Assembly (NCBI GenBank): GCA_029567375.1
Contig: JAKQLB010000337.1
Span: 1-39,561, forward strand
Source: Bacteroidota bacterium
GTDB taxonomy: Bacteria > Bacteroidota > Bacteroidia > Bacteroidales > UBA932
Direction: 5' to 3'
DNA length: 39,561 bases
Positions 16,359-22,961 of this stretch are shown in pieces. Made by a program: the position numbers and the translations under genes. Under the pieces are notes generated by a model, which saw nothing but the letters and a program-made list of their open reading frames with translations, ran no database searches and was not told the origin of the DNA. Each line of letters begins with the position of its first letter. Positions within the stretch are counted from its first letter, which is position 1.

Positions 16359-17309
16359 TCAACCCTGCATACTTATAAGCCAGATATTGTAGGCCACAAA
16401 AGCTAGAACCATCAGCAACCCTTCAAAACGTGAAATCCGCACTTTTGTGGTGGCGAAAATCATCAACAGGAGTGCCGCGCCTGTCATCACAAGATAATCC
16501 GTAAGCACTATATCCGGGCTGCGGAGCGGTCTGATCAGAGAACTGGTTCCCAGAATAAGGGTGATATTGAAAATATTGGAGCCTATAACATTACCAAGAG
16601 CCATCTGAGTATTCTTTTTCAAGGCTGCAGCGACAGACGCCGCCAGTTCAGGAAGAGAAGTGCCACAGGCTATGAGCGTGATCGAAATGTATGCATCACT
16701 AACTCCAAGATTACGTGCTATAACCACAGCCTTTTCCACAAAGAAATGACATCCCAATATCAGTACGCTTAGTCCCATAATGGCGACTGTAACACTATAC
16801 CATAGAGGTTTGCCATTAGAAGGTTGCACCTGCGTATCAACTGGCAAATCCTGACTCTCTTTTCTGAGCGTTATCCAGAGGAAAAAGGCAAAAATTGCAA
16901 GAAGTACTACGCCATCTATTCCGGAAATTAGAGTTTCACCTTTTGTAAAAAAATCAAAGGCCAGAAGGACAAGCAAGACACTGACACCAAAACAAAAAGG
17001 AGCATCTCTTCGAATATTTTCCCTGCTTGTCGCTATAGGAAACAGCATTGCAGTCACTCCGAGAATACCTAGCACATTGAAAATATTGGAGCCAACCACA
17101 TTACCAATGGCCACATCAGCATTACCGGAAATGGCTCCCTTGAGACTTACAAGCAGTTCGGGAAATGAAGTGCCGAATCCCACTACAACCGCTCCGATTA
17201 CGAAGTCAGAGATTTTGAGACGGCGTGCAATAGCAACGGAGCCATCCACAAAACGGTCGGCCCCGAAGGCTATTGCAAGAAGCGATATTATGAGAATTAA
17301 ATATTCCAT
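16359..17309 (-). CDS. Calcium/sodium antiporter (CaCA superfamily, YrbG-like)
   Basis: 316 residues, about ten hydrophobic segments. The two inverted alpha-repeats that line the ion path are clear: GFGTSFPELLVSLKGAISGN followed by GNVVGSNIFNVLGILG, and ACGTSLPELAASVAAALKKN followed by GNVIGSNIFNITLILG. The acidic residue in each GTS-PE motif binds the cation. Family members exchange Na+ or H+ for Ca2+ across the inner membrane; exact ion preference is not readable. It follows the 17321 gene by 11 bp and is probably co-transcribed with it. Confidence 0.93.
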   Translation of the reverse strand: MEYLILIISLLAIAFGADRFVDGSVAIARRLKISDFVIGAVVVGFGTSFPELLVSLKGAISGNADVAIGNVVGSNIFNVLGILGVTAMLFPIATSRENIRRDAPFCFGVSVLLVLLAFDFFTKGETLISGIDGVVLLAIFAFFLWITLRKESQDLPVDTQVQPSNGKPLWYSVTVAIMGLSVLILGCHFFVEKAVVIARNLGVSDAYISITLIACGTSLPELAASVAAALKKNTQMALGNVIGSNIFNITLILGTSSLIRPLRSPDIVLTDYLVMTGAALLLMIFATTKVRISRFEGLLMVLAFVAYNIWLISMQG

Positions 17310-17320
17310 TAAAATGTCAT

Positions 17321-17764
17321 TCAGACAAGATGCAGCACTTCATCCACCGGCTTGGAAACCATTCCGGTGAAAGGGTGATACTGGTAAGGGATATATTCCG
17401 AAAGCTGGCAAAATGCTTGGCCTGTCCTTTTATTATAAAGAATGTCCAGTTTTAGTGCTGAAGACTGACTTGTGGTATCAGCGGATATATTTTTGAGAGA
17501 GCCACTCATGGCTTCTTTTAACTTGACCTCCATCTCTCTTGGGAAATAAAGGGTTTTTGAATGGAATTTTTCACGAGTTTCGGTGTTTTTCCAGGCGGTT
17601 TTCAGTACCGCAAACAGCACAATACCCGTGCAAGCCAGAAAGAGGCCTGCTATATTTACCGATGCCGGTGTAGGGAGCGCCACCATTGTGACTCCTCCTA
17701 CAATGAGAACTGCAGATATGATTATGTCTCTTGTAGATCTGGTTTTGACAAAATTATTGTCCAT
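17321..17764 (-). CDS. Small membrane protein of unknown function
   Basis: 147 residues. Two hydrophobic segments near the N-terminus (IIISAVLIVGGVTMVAL and IAGLFLACTGIVLFAVL) are followed by a soluble C-terminal half, KTLYFPREMEVKLKEAM and then KLDILYNKRTGQAFCQLSEYIPYQYHPF. The pattern of a two-helix anchor plus a cytoplasmic domain is common in Bacteroidota hypothetical proteins. I recognise no family. It lies just upstream of the antiporter gene on the same strand. Confidence 0.72.
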   Translation of the reverse strand: MDNNFVKTRSTRDIIISAVLIVGGVTMVALPTPASVNIAGLFLACTGIVLFAVLKTAWKNTETREKFHSKTLYFPREMEVKLKEAMSGSLKNISADTTSQSSALKLDILYNKRTGQAFCQLSEYIPYQYHPFTGMVSKPVDEVLHLV

Positions 17765-17865
17765 TTTCGTATTCTTTTTTTTTGGTTAGATAAATATGAT
17801 AAAGGGGGAAGACTGCAAATGAGGTCATTCCCTGAATTACCTTGTAGGCAATGACTCAGCTACCA

Positions 17866-18279
17866 CTAAATAATCAGAATACGAATTGAAATGCGCCGTG
17901 CGACCGAATCCATAAGTGATGACTCGGCGAGAAATGAGATGTTGTTCTCCCTGATAAAACCGCAGGGACAGACTCTGCCGTAAAGAAGTGTCGTATAGCG
18001 CTTAAATGAATCCATCTGTCTCTTATGACCGGGGGAGTTGTTGGCTGAGCCGGCTACCTGCTGGAAATGTATTCCGGGAACACCGACAGCACTTACCGGC
18101 AACATCAAATCACATCTGCTATCCACCTCGGGCAGAGGTAATTTGCCGGTATTCTCGGCAAATATTGAGATATCATCAGGTAGAACGAGTTGTCCGACAA
18201 CGGCATACCCACTCTGCGTAGCAACACAAAGCGACAAAGAGGCAACCGACGCCAGCAATATTCTTACTATCCATTTCAT
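17866..18279 (-). CDS. Putative small exported protein, unknown function
   Basis: 137 residues, beginning with a plausible signal peptide (MKWIVRILLASVASLSLC, cleavage perhaps after SGYA). The mature part holds a segment MDSFKRYTTLLYGRVCPCG and no known domain. Support for a real gene comes from the signal peptide and from one of the best promoters in the window placed directly upstream (18285-18314), with the predicted transcript start about 2 nt before the ATG. There is no recognisable homologue that I can name, so this stays a moderate call. Confidence 0.55.
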   Translation of the reverse strand: MKWIVRILLASVASLSLCVATQSGYAVVGQLVLPDDISIFAENTGKLPLPEVDSRCDLMLPVSAVGVPGIHFQQVAGSANNSPGHKRQMDSFKRYTTLLYGRVCPCGFIRENNISFLAESSLMDSVARRISIRILII

Positions 18280-18284
18280 CTATG

Positions 18285-18314
18285 CAAATATAGAAATAAA
18301 GATTTACTTACAAT
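18285..18314 (-). promoter_or_regulatory. Promoter for the 17866-18279 gene
   Basis: Minus strand: ATTG (18311-18314), 18-bp spacer, TATATTTG (18285-18292). This fits the Bacteroidota consensus. The predicted transcription start lies about 2 nt before the ATG, implying a nearly leaderless message. Confidence 0.65.
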
Positions 18315-18379
18315 ATAATAAGAGTAAATCAATTGACTCACGATTCAATTCCTTAAAGAGCATTTCCAAAATATATTCC

Positions 18380-18387
18380 TATCTTTG
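18380..18387 (+). promoter_or_regulatory. -7 box for RNase P RNA
   Basis: TATCTTTG matches TAnnTTTG and would start transcription near 18391, a few bases before the first paired base of RNase P RNA (18395). A clear -33 TTTG is not seen. Confidence 0.65.
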
Positions 18388-18393
18388 CACAGC

Positions 18394-18716
18394 AGGTGAG
18401 ACTTCCTATCGCTCTTTCGGGAGAGGAAAGTCCGGACAGCACAGAGCACTTCCCTGTGGAAAGCACAGACAGATGAAAGTTTGTGGAGCGCGTAACAGAA
18501 AACAACCGCCCGCATGGGTAAGGGTGAAAATGTGAGGTAAGAGCTCACAACCGTTAATGGCGACACTAACGGGGTACGCACCGGAAGGCTGCAAGACCAA
18601 ATATACCGGCAATTAAGGGTTGCTCGCCCGCTGCCGGGGGGTAGGTCGCGTTAGATAAATGATAGGAGCCTTTTACGATAATAGGGCACAGAATCCGGCT
18701 TATGTCTCACCTTTTT
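18394..18716 (+). ncRNA. rnpB: RNase P RNA (catalytic RNA for tRNA 5' maturation)
   Basis: The ends pair as GGTGAGAC (18395-18402) with GTCTCACC (18704-18711), forming P1. Conserved P4/J regions are present: GAGGAAAGTCCGGACA, followed by GCACAGAG near the 5' end, and GGGCACAGAATCCGGCTTAT near the 3' end. Other conserved blocks are ACGGGGTACGCACCGGAAGG and GGTAGGTCGCG. Length of about 320 nt fits bacterial type A. The 3' end runs into TTTTTT, so P1 plus the U-run forms the intrinsic terminator. The next gene starts only 21 bp downstream on the same strand. Confidence 0.96.
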
Positions 18717-18732
18717 TGACAATTCAACCATT

Positions 18733-19575
18733 ATGAGATACATACTTTCACTTCTGGTGCTTCTTTGCACCCTTACAACATCTTGCAGTCAACCGCAAGT
18801 ACGATACACTCCCGAAGACAAAGCCTCCTACGAGAGACTGCTGGAGCGGATGTTGCCTCACAGGGCGCAACCATTGGATCAGTTGGTAATAATGACTGCA
18901 CTTCATAAACTCGGCACCCCCTATGTTGCAGGAACTCTTGAACAGGACCCAGAGATGCTCACTGTCTGTATGAACAAGACCGACTGCATCCTTTTTGTTG
19001 AGATGTGCCTGGCATTTTCACTCACCCTAAAGGAGGAAAATCCCGACTTCGACTCCTATTGCGACAATCTATTGAAACTCCGTTACCGCAACGGTATCGT
19101 GGAAGACTACTCTTCGCGCATCCACTACACCTCGGAATGGATCAGGCAAGCTACCGAGAGAGGTATTATGGAAGAGATTACCGCGGAGATAGGAGGTATT
19201 ATCTGGCCTCAAGAATTCTCCTTTATGAGCACCCATACCGATTCATACCGCCAACTCAGGGAAAATCCCTCTCTTGTGGAAAAGATCCGCACTGCAGAGG
19301 AATACCTCAACGCTTTCGAATATTACTATATCCCTAAAAATGAAATTGCCGCCTGTGAGCATCTGATCTATGACGGCGATATTATCTGCTTCAATAGCAC
19401 AGCCAAGGGACTCGATATAGCCCATGTAGGCTACGCATATTGGCAGGGAGATCAATTGACCTTTATCCACGCCTCTTCGGTTGAAATGGAGGTGGTAATC
19501 AATAAAAAGCCGCTGACAGAGTATATCAGCGGCATTAAAACCAACAACGGCATCAGGGTAGTACGGCTCAAATAA
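18733..19575 (+). CDS. DUF1460 lipoprotein, N-acetylmuramoyl-L-alanine amidase-like (NlpC/P60-fold)
   Basis: 280 residues. Lipoprotein signal MRYILSLLVLLCTLTTSC with cysteine 18. The rest matches the DUF1460 family: LGTPYVAGTLEQ, the nucleophile cysteine C85 in NKTDCILFVEM, and the histidine in LDIAHVGYAY. These correspond to the Cys-His site of a papain-like/NlpC fold. Family members cleave amide bonds in peptidoglycan fragments in the periplasm, so a role in wall recycling is likely. The ATG lies 21 bp past the end of RNase P RNA, so expression may depend on read-through from the rnpB promoter. The last codons contain the intrinsic terminator of the convergent lyase gene. Confidence 0.88.
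   Translation: MRYILSLLVLLCTLTTSCSQPQVRYTPEDKASYERLLERMLPHRAQPLDQLVIMTALHKLGTPYVAGTLEQDPEMLTVCMNKTDCILFVEMCLAFSLTLKEENPDFDSYCDNLLKLRYRNGIVEDYSSRIHYTSEWIRQATERGIMEEITAEIGGIIWPQEFSFMSTHTDSYRQLRENPSLVEKIRTAEEYLNAFEYYYIPKNEIAACEHLIYDGDIICFNSTAKGLDIAHVGYAYWQGDQLTFIHASSVEMEVVINKKPLTEYISGIKTNNGIRVVRLK
19501..19533 (-). terminator. Intrinsic terminator of the lyase gene, inside the convergent DUF1460 coding sequence
   Basis: Perfect 8-bp stem GCCGCTGA (19509-19516) / TCAGCGGC (19526-19533) with a 9-nt loop. On the minus strand the stem is followed by TTTTTATT, making a good terminator 66 nt after the lyase stop codon. On the plus strand no U-run follows, so it is one-way. Confidence 0.78.
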
Positions 19576-19598
19576 GCCGCACAATAGCAACAACTACA

Positions 19599-21047
19599 TT
19601 ACAAACTATCACCGAAATCCTTCCTGAACTTCTCCACGAGTCTTGAAGGCCAGTCGGTAAGAGGTTCCAATTCTCCCATAAAGAATCTCAGCACAGGGGG
19701 CTCGTAGGTAAATCTCAAGCCACCGATAAGGTGCCTGTTCTCATAGAGCCAGGTGAGACGATCGAGCGCATACATTGTCTGTGAAAGGGTAAATACCCTT
19801 CGGGGGAATGCGAGGCGCAGCAACTCTACATCCGCAGGAATATCGTTGCCCTTTTCATCCCTTACGCTAGAAGCCGTACCCCGCTCCATGCCCCTGACTC
19901 CGGAGACTATATAGAATGCAGCTGCAAGTGCTCCTGCGGGATATTCATGTTGGGGGATGTGTTCACAGAATTTACCTGCATTGACGTGAGCTCCAAGCAC
20001 ACCTGCAGGAGTCACCATAGGAATTCCTGCCTTCACGGCATTGTCCACGAAGTACTTGATGAAACTGACACTTTGTTTGATCATCGTCTCATCAATGGTC
20101 TCATAGATTCCCACTGCCATCGCCTCAATCTCTCTGATGGACATTCCACCATAGGTGAGAAATCCCTCGAAGAGGGGAATAAGCGGTTCCATCGTCATAT
20201 AAAGTTCCCTTACATTGGTGCAGATACCACCTCCTCGCGATGAGGTAAGTTTTCTTGCAGAGAAATATACGAGGTCGGCAAGTCCCGTCATCATCTTTAC
20301 GATGTCAGCCATCGTATTCTCTTTCCATTTCTCTTCGCGTTGCTTTACCAGATATGCGTTTTCGCCCAGTAGACTGGCGTCAAGAACGAGCATTATGTTG
20401 TATTGATCTGCCACCTTGCGCACATCCATCATATTTCTGATGGAGAAGGGTTGTCCTCCGATTAAATTTGTAGAGGCCTCCATACGGATGAATGCGATGT
20501 TCTGAGCTCCGTTCTCCTCAATGGCGGCCACAAGTTTATCGATGTCGATATTACCTTTGAAGGGGTTGGAGGATTCAAGTTCAAGTGCCTCATCGTGCAG
20601 GAGCTCGATTACTTTGCCACCCATTTCCGTGATATGTGCCAGTGTGGTGGTGAAATGGTAGTTGGTAAGTACTATCTGACCGGGTTTGATGAAGGCCTTG
20701 GCAATGATGTTCTCGCAGGCACGTCCCTGGTGAGCCGGAAGGAGGTATTTCTTGCCAAGAACTTCCTTTACACCCCTGTGCAGGCGCTCAAAGGACTCCG
20801 AGCCTGCATAAGCGTCATCCGCCCTCATCATCGCTGCCAGCTGGTTATCACTCATGGCATTGGTGCCGCTGTCGGTAAGCATATCCAGGAAGACATCCTT
20901 TGTAGTAAGTTTAAAGGTGTTGTAACCCGCCTCCTTAATGGCGTCGCGACGGCGCTCTATCGGCACCAGATGAAGTTTTTGTACAATTCTTACTTTGTGG
21001 AGTTCCAGAGGAATCTCCTCGCCTGAGAAAAATTTAATGTTTGCCAT
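19599..21047 (-). CDS. PLP-dependent beta-eliminating lyase (tryptophanase / tyrosine phenol-lyase family)
   Basis: 482 residues. Family landmarks: DMLTDSGTNAMS, DDAYAGSESF (Y80, equal to the catalytic Tyr71 of tyrosine phenol-lyase), LPAHQGRACENI, FTTTLAHI, NLIGGQPFS, D223 that holds the PLP ring nitrogen, PLP lysine K266 in FSARKLTSSRGGG, GVRGMERG, and RLAFPRRVFT near the end. The cytoplasmic enzyme should split an aromatic amino acid into pyruvate, ammonia and indole or phenol. The arginine that follows D-A/S in the classical enzymes (DATR or DSAR) is leucine here (DASL), and the region after the lysine differs, so this is a divergent subfamily and substrate cannot be read from the enzyme alone. 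The upstream leader with six Tyr codons points to tyrosine and not tryptophan. It is a single-gene transcript with a terminator at 19501-19533. Confidence 0.9.
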   Translation of the reverse strand: MANIKFFSGEEIPLELHKVRIVQKLHLVPIERRRDAIKEAGYNTFKLTTKDVFLDMLTDSGTNAMSDNQLAAMMRADDAYAGSESFERLHRGVKEVLGKKYLLPAHQGRACENIIAKAFIKPGQIVLTNYHFTTTLAHITEMGGKVIELLHDEALELESSNPFKGNIDIDKLVAAIEENGAQNIAFIRMEASTNLIGGQPFSIRNMMDVRKVADQYNIMLVLDASLLGENAYLVKQREEKWKENTMADIVKMMTGLADLVYFSARKLTSSRGGGICTNVRELYMTMEPLIPLFEGFLTYGGMSIREIEAMAVGIYETIDETMIKQSVSFIKYFVDNAVKAGIPMVTPAGVLGAHVNAGKFCEHIPQHEYPAGALAAAFYIVSGVRGMERGTASSVRDEKGNDIPADVELLRLAFPRRVFTLSQTMYALDRLTWLYENRHLIGGLRFTYEPPVLRFFMGELEPLTDWPSRLVEKFRKDFGDSL

Positions 21048-21092
21048 AATTGTGTGTTTTTTTGTGTTTATTTATTGTTGTTTGATTTTTCC

Positions 21093-21121
21093 AAAAAAAA
21101 ACCCGCTCCAAAAGGACCGGG
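21093..21121 (-). terminator. Attenuator terminator (strands 3:4) before the lyase gene
   Basis: Minus strand CCCGGTCC-TTTT-GGAGCGGG followed by TTTTTTTTT (complement of 21093-21101). One G-G mismatch in an 8-position GC-rich stem. It lies 45 nt before the lyase ATG (21047) and after the leader stop codon, so it acts as a premature terminator and not as the end of a gene. Confidence 0.85.
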
Positions 21122-21152
21122 ACATGAAACAGACATTGAATACAAAAGGGTA

Positions 21153-21218
21153 CTATCCCCGGTCGGTGGAACGGCGGTAATAGTAGTAGTAATAGTTGTT
21201 AGTCAAAAGTCTGTTCAT
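21153..21218 (-). CDS. Tyr-rich leader peptide (21 residues, six consecutive tyrosines)
   Basis: ATG at 21218, TAG at 21155-21153. The peptide begins MNRLLTNN, continues with six Tyr (codons TAT TAC TAC TAC TAT TAC, positions 21194-21177) and ends RRSTDRG. It contains no tryptophan or phenylalanine. A -7 box lies at 21251-21258, giving a 5' leader of about 29 nt. The stop codon falls inside strand 2 of the attenuator, and the Tyr codons form strand 1, so the coding and folding signals are interlocked as in trp, his and phe leaders. The chance of six Tyr codons in a row at this exact place is very low. It is presumably not a functional protein but a sensor of tRNA-Tyr charging or of tyrosine. 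Confidence 0.88.
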   Translation of the reverse strand: MNRLLTNNYYYYYYRRSTDRG

Positions 21219-21250
21219 CTCAAACGTGCACTCTTATGCAGTGCTGTAGG

Positions 21251-21258
21251 CAAAGGTA
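21251..21258 (-). promoter_or_regulatory. -7 box of the lyase leader transcript
   Basis: Minus strand TACCTTTG matches TAnnTTTG; transcription would start near 21247, about 29 nt before the leader-peptide ATG. A -33 TTTG is not evident. It is divergent from the tRNA-Thr promoter at 21312-21319. Confidence 0.6.
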
Positions 21259-21311
21259 AGTAAAATAACGTGAAGTTGTTCACCTAAAACTCTTTTTCTT
21301 TAAAAAATTTG

Positions 21312-21319
21312 TATTTTTG
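21312..21319 (+). promoter_or_regulatory. -7 box of tRNA-Thr
   Basis: TATTTTTG matches TAnnTTTG and would start transcription near 21323, about 10 nt before the mature tRNA 5' end. Confidence 0.55.
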
Positions 21320-21332
21320 CAGCCACAATAAG

Positions 21333-21406
21333 GCCTTTTTAGCTCAGTTGGTTAGAGCGGCTCATTCGTAATGAGCAGGTCGCGGGTTCGAGTCCCGTGA
21401 AAGGCT
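21333..21406 (+). tRNA. tRNA-Thr (anticodon CGT)
   Basis: Acceptor GCCTTTT pairs with GAAAGGC (one T-G). The D-arm is GCTC/GAGC, the anticodon stem GCTCA/TGAGC has loop TTCGTAA (anticodon CGT), and the T-arm is GCGGG/CCCGT with TTCGAGT. 74 nt without an encoded CCA. The transporter gene starts 27 bp downstream with no terminator between, so the tRNA and the mRNA probably share one transcript that is cut by tRNA processing enzymes. Confidence 0.95.
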
Positions 21407-21432
21407 CAAAAAATTCATCTCTAAGATTCATT

Positions 21433-22719
21433 ATGAGAAGCAAATTTCAAAGAAACTTTTGGGTAGTTATTGTGATGGAGTTCTTCGAAAGAGGGGCCTA
21501 TTATGGTGTATTGTCGGTTTTATCGGTCTATCTGGTAGCAGGTGCTATGGATGGCGGCCTCGGTTTTTCGAGAATGCAGGCAGGTACTATTTTAGGTACT
21601 ATCCAGCCTCTTCTCTACTTTCTTCCGATTGTTGCCGGTGGCATTGCTGACCGATACGGCTACCGAAAAACCCTATTTTTCGCCTTTGCGTGTATGATCG
21701 TTGGTTATGCGCTTACAGGTGTATTTACTAATTATGCTCTTGTATTTGCCTCGCTTATAATTATGGCGATAGGTGCGGGCTTTTTCAAGCCGGTTATCAG
21801 CGGCACAATAGCCAGATCCACGGATGAGACCAATTCCACCCTCGGATTCGGAATATTCTACTGGTCTATCAATCTGGGTGCATTCCTCTTCCCATTGTTT
21901 CTGATTCCCAACCTCAAAGCTTTAGGATACGAATATATTTTCTATATGGCTGCAGTTGTGGGATTGATACTTCTGCTTATCAATACCTTTTTCTATAAAG
22001 AGCCCATCTCTCTTAATGATCCGGAGACTCCGCAAAAGAGCGTTGGAGAGACGCTTCTTGGCATCCTTACAGTACTCAAAGACTTTAAGTTCATTATCTT
22101 TATCCTGCTCTATTCTGGTTTTTGGATCCTCTATTTCCAGATGTATGGTACGGTGTTGTGGTATCTAAGGGACCATATGGATATGACCCCGGTCAATAAT
22201 GCGGTCAATTCATTCCTCAGACTTTTCGTTGACAATCCATCGTGGGTATTCGATACGGAACATGTGACTGTAGTCAATGCAGGTGTCATCATATGTCTTC
22301 AGCTCTTCGTGTCTAAGATTTTAGCCAAAACCCGTCCCCTTCCTACCATGATTACCGGTCTCTCACTTGGCACTCTGGGTATGCTTATTTTGAGTATCTC
22401 TTCAAAGCCTTGGGTATTCATTATCGGAATTATGGTCTTCACTATCGGTGAAATGACCACCCACCCCAAGTTCCTCTCCTACATAGGAATGATATCCCCT
22501 CCAGATAAGAAAGCTCTCTACATGGGTTATTCCTTCCTCTACGGAGTAATAGGCAGTTCCATAGGTTCTTTCCTCGGTTCAGCACTCTATGTAAAGTTTG
22601 TGGATGAAATGGGCCGTCCCGGCCAGTTATGGGCACTACTATCCATTATCGGAATTATCAGCATCATAGGCCTGTTGATTTACAACCGAGTTGTGGTCAA
22701 ACCCAAAGCAACGGCATAA
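21433..22719 (+). CDS. POT/MFS-type transporter (proton-dependent oligopeptide transporter-like)
   Basis: 428 residues from the ATG at 21433; an in-frame ATG at 21397 lies inside tRNA-Thr and is rejected. About twelve membrane segments. The N-terminal EFFERGAYYGVLSVLSVYL is the E-x-x-E-R-F/G-x-Y-Y-G proton-coupling motif of the POT/PTR family, and GGIADRYGYRKTLF is the MFS loop 2-3 signature. A second-half motif GEMTTHPKFLSYIG follows, and a POT-like large loop with LRDHMDMTPVNNAVNSF. Members import di- and tripeptides or related compounds with protons through the inner membrane. The E-x-x-E-R motif is only partly kept (F-E-R), so substrate is open. The gene ends at a clear terminator (22730-22763). 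Confidence 0.85.
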   Translation: MRSKFQRNFWVVIVMEFFERGAYYGVLSVLSVYLVAGAMDGGLGFSRMQAGTILGTIQPLLYFLPIVAGGIADRYGYRKTLFFAFACMIVGYALTGVFTNYALVFASLIIMAIGAGFFKPVISGTIARSTDETNSTLGFGIFYWSINLGAFLFPLFLIPNLKALGYEYIFYMAAVVGLILLLINTFFYKEPISLNDPETPQKSVGETLLGILTVLKDFKFIIFILLYSGFWILYFQMYGTVLWYLRDHMDMTPVNNAVNSFLRLFVDNPSWVFDTEHVTVVNAGVIICLQLFVSKILAKTRPLPTMITGLSLGTLGMLILSISSKPWVFIIGIMVFTIGEMTTHPKFLSYIGMISPPDKKALYMGYSFLYGVIGSSIGSFLGSALYVKFVDEMGRPGQLWALLSIIGIISIIGLLIYNRVVVKPKATA

Positions 22720-22729
22720 GTCAAAAAAC

Positions 22730-22763
22730 AATCCCCTCAAAATCAGACGATTAAGAGGGGATT
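22730..22763. terminator. Two-way intrinsic terminator between the transporter gene and tRNA-Leu
   Basis: AATCCCCTC (22730-22738) pairs with GAGGGGATT (22755-22763). TTT follows on the plus strand and, on the minus strand, the stem is followed by GTTTTTTGA. It can end both the transporter transcript and the tRNA-Leu transcript. Confidence 0.85.
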
Positions 22764-22767
22764 TTTG

Positions 22768-22849
22768 TGCGGGCGAAGGGACTCGAACCCCCACGCCTTT
22801 CGGCACTAGATCCTAAGTCTAGCTTGGCTACCAGTTACAACACGCCCGC
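22768..22849 (-). tRNA. tRNA-Leu (anticodon TAG)
   Basis: Minus strand: acceptor GCGGGCG with CGCCCGC, anticodon loop CTTAGGA (anticodon TAG) on stem CTAGA/TCTAG, and a long variable arm (TGCCGAAAGGCGT) as expected for leucine. The T-arm GGGGGTTCGAGTCCC follows, and the discriminator is A. 82 nt, CCA not encoded. It has its own promoter at 22875-22906. Confidence 0.95.
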
Positions 22850-22874
22850 AAATAAGAGTATTGTGTAAGGCCTG

Positions 22875-22906
22875 CAAAAGTAGTCAACTTTTTATATTTC
22901 GGCAAA
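22875..22906 (-). promoter_or_regulatory. Promoter of tRNA-Leu
   Basis: Minus strand: TTTG (22903-22906), 20-bp spacer, TACTTTTG (22875-22882). This is the best full match to the Bacteroidota promoter consensus in the window. Confidence 0.82.
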
Positions 22907-22944
22907 AAAAGGTTACGTTTGTATTCATATTCTAGAGAAAATAT

Positions 22945-22952
22945 TAGGTTTG
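22945..22952 (+). promoter_or_regulatory. -7 box for the 22962 gene
   Basis: TAGGTTTG matches TAnnTTTG, with TTTG at 22918-22921 (23-bp spacing) as a possible -33 element. Predicted start near 22956, about 6 nt before the ATG at 22962. A second -7-like box TACGTTTG lies at 22914-22921. Confidence 0.55.
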
Positions 22953-22961
22953 CACTTAAAT

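Larger units (their letters stand above)
21093..21247 (-). promoter_or_regulatory. Tyrosine-codon transcription attenuator upstream of the lyase
   Basis: On the minus strand the leader RNA (about 21247 to 21093) can form three exclusive pairings. 1:2 is TACTATTACC (21176-21185, the last three Tyr codons) with GGGGATAGTA (21151-21160, which holds the leader stop codon), 9 of 10 bases paired. 2:3 (antiterminator) is GACCGGGG (21157-21164) with TCCCGGTC (21115-21122), 7 Watson-Crick pairs and one G-U. 3:4 (terminator) is CCCGGTCC (21114-21121) with GGAGCGGG (21102-21109), 7 of 8 paired, followed by nine U. A ribosome stalled on the Tyr codons hides strand 1 and frees strand 2; a ribosome at the stop codon covers strand 2. 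This is the layout of a classical leader-peptide attenuator. A small stem-loop (GCACT/AGTGC, 21228-21244) caps the 5' end. Confidence 0.88.

Noticed and set aside
21153-21218. Leader peptide as a TnaC-type tryptophan sensor
   Set aside because: The peptide has no tryptophan and lacks TnaC spacing; the Tyr codons and three-stem layout fit attenuation better.
21397-21432. Transporter start at the ATG inside tRNA-Thr
   Set aside because: It would make tRNA bases coding; the ATG at 21433 begins directly before the conserved first membrane segment.
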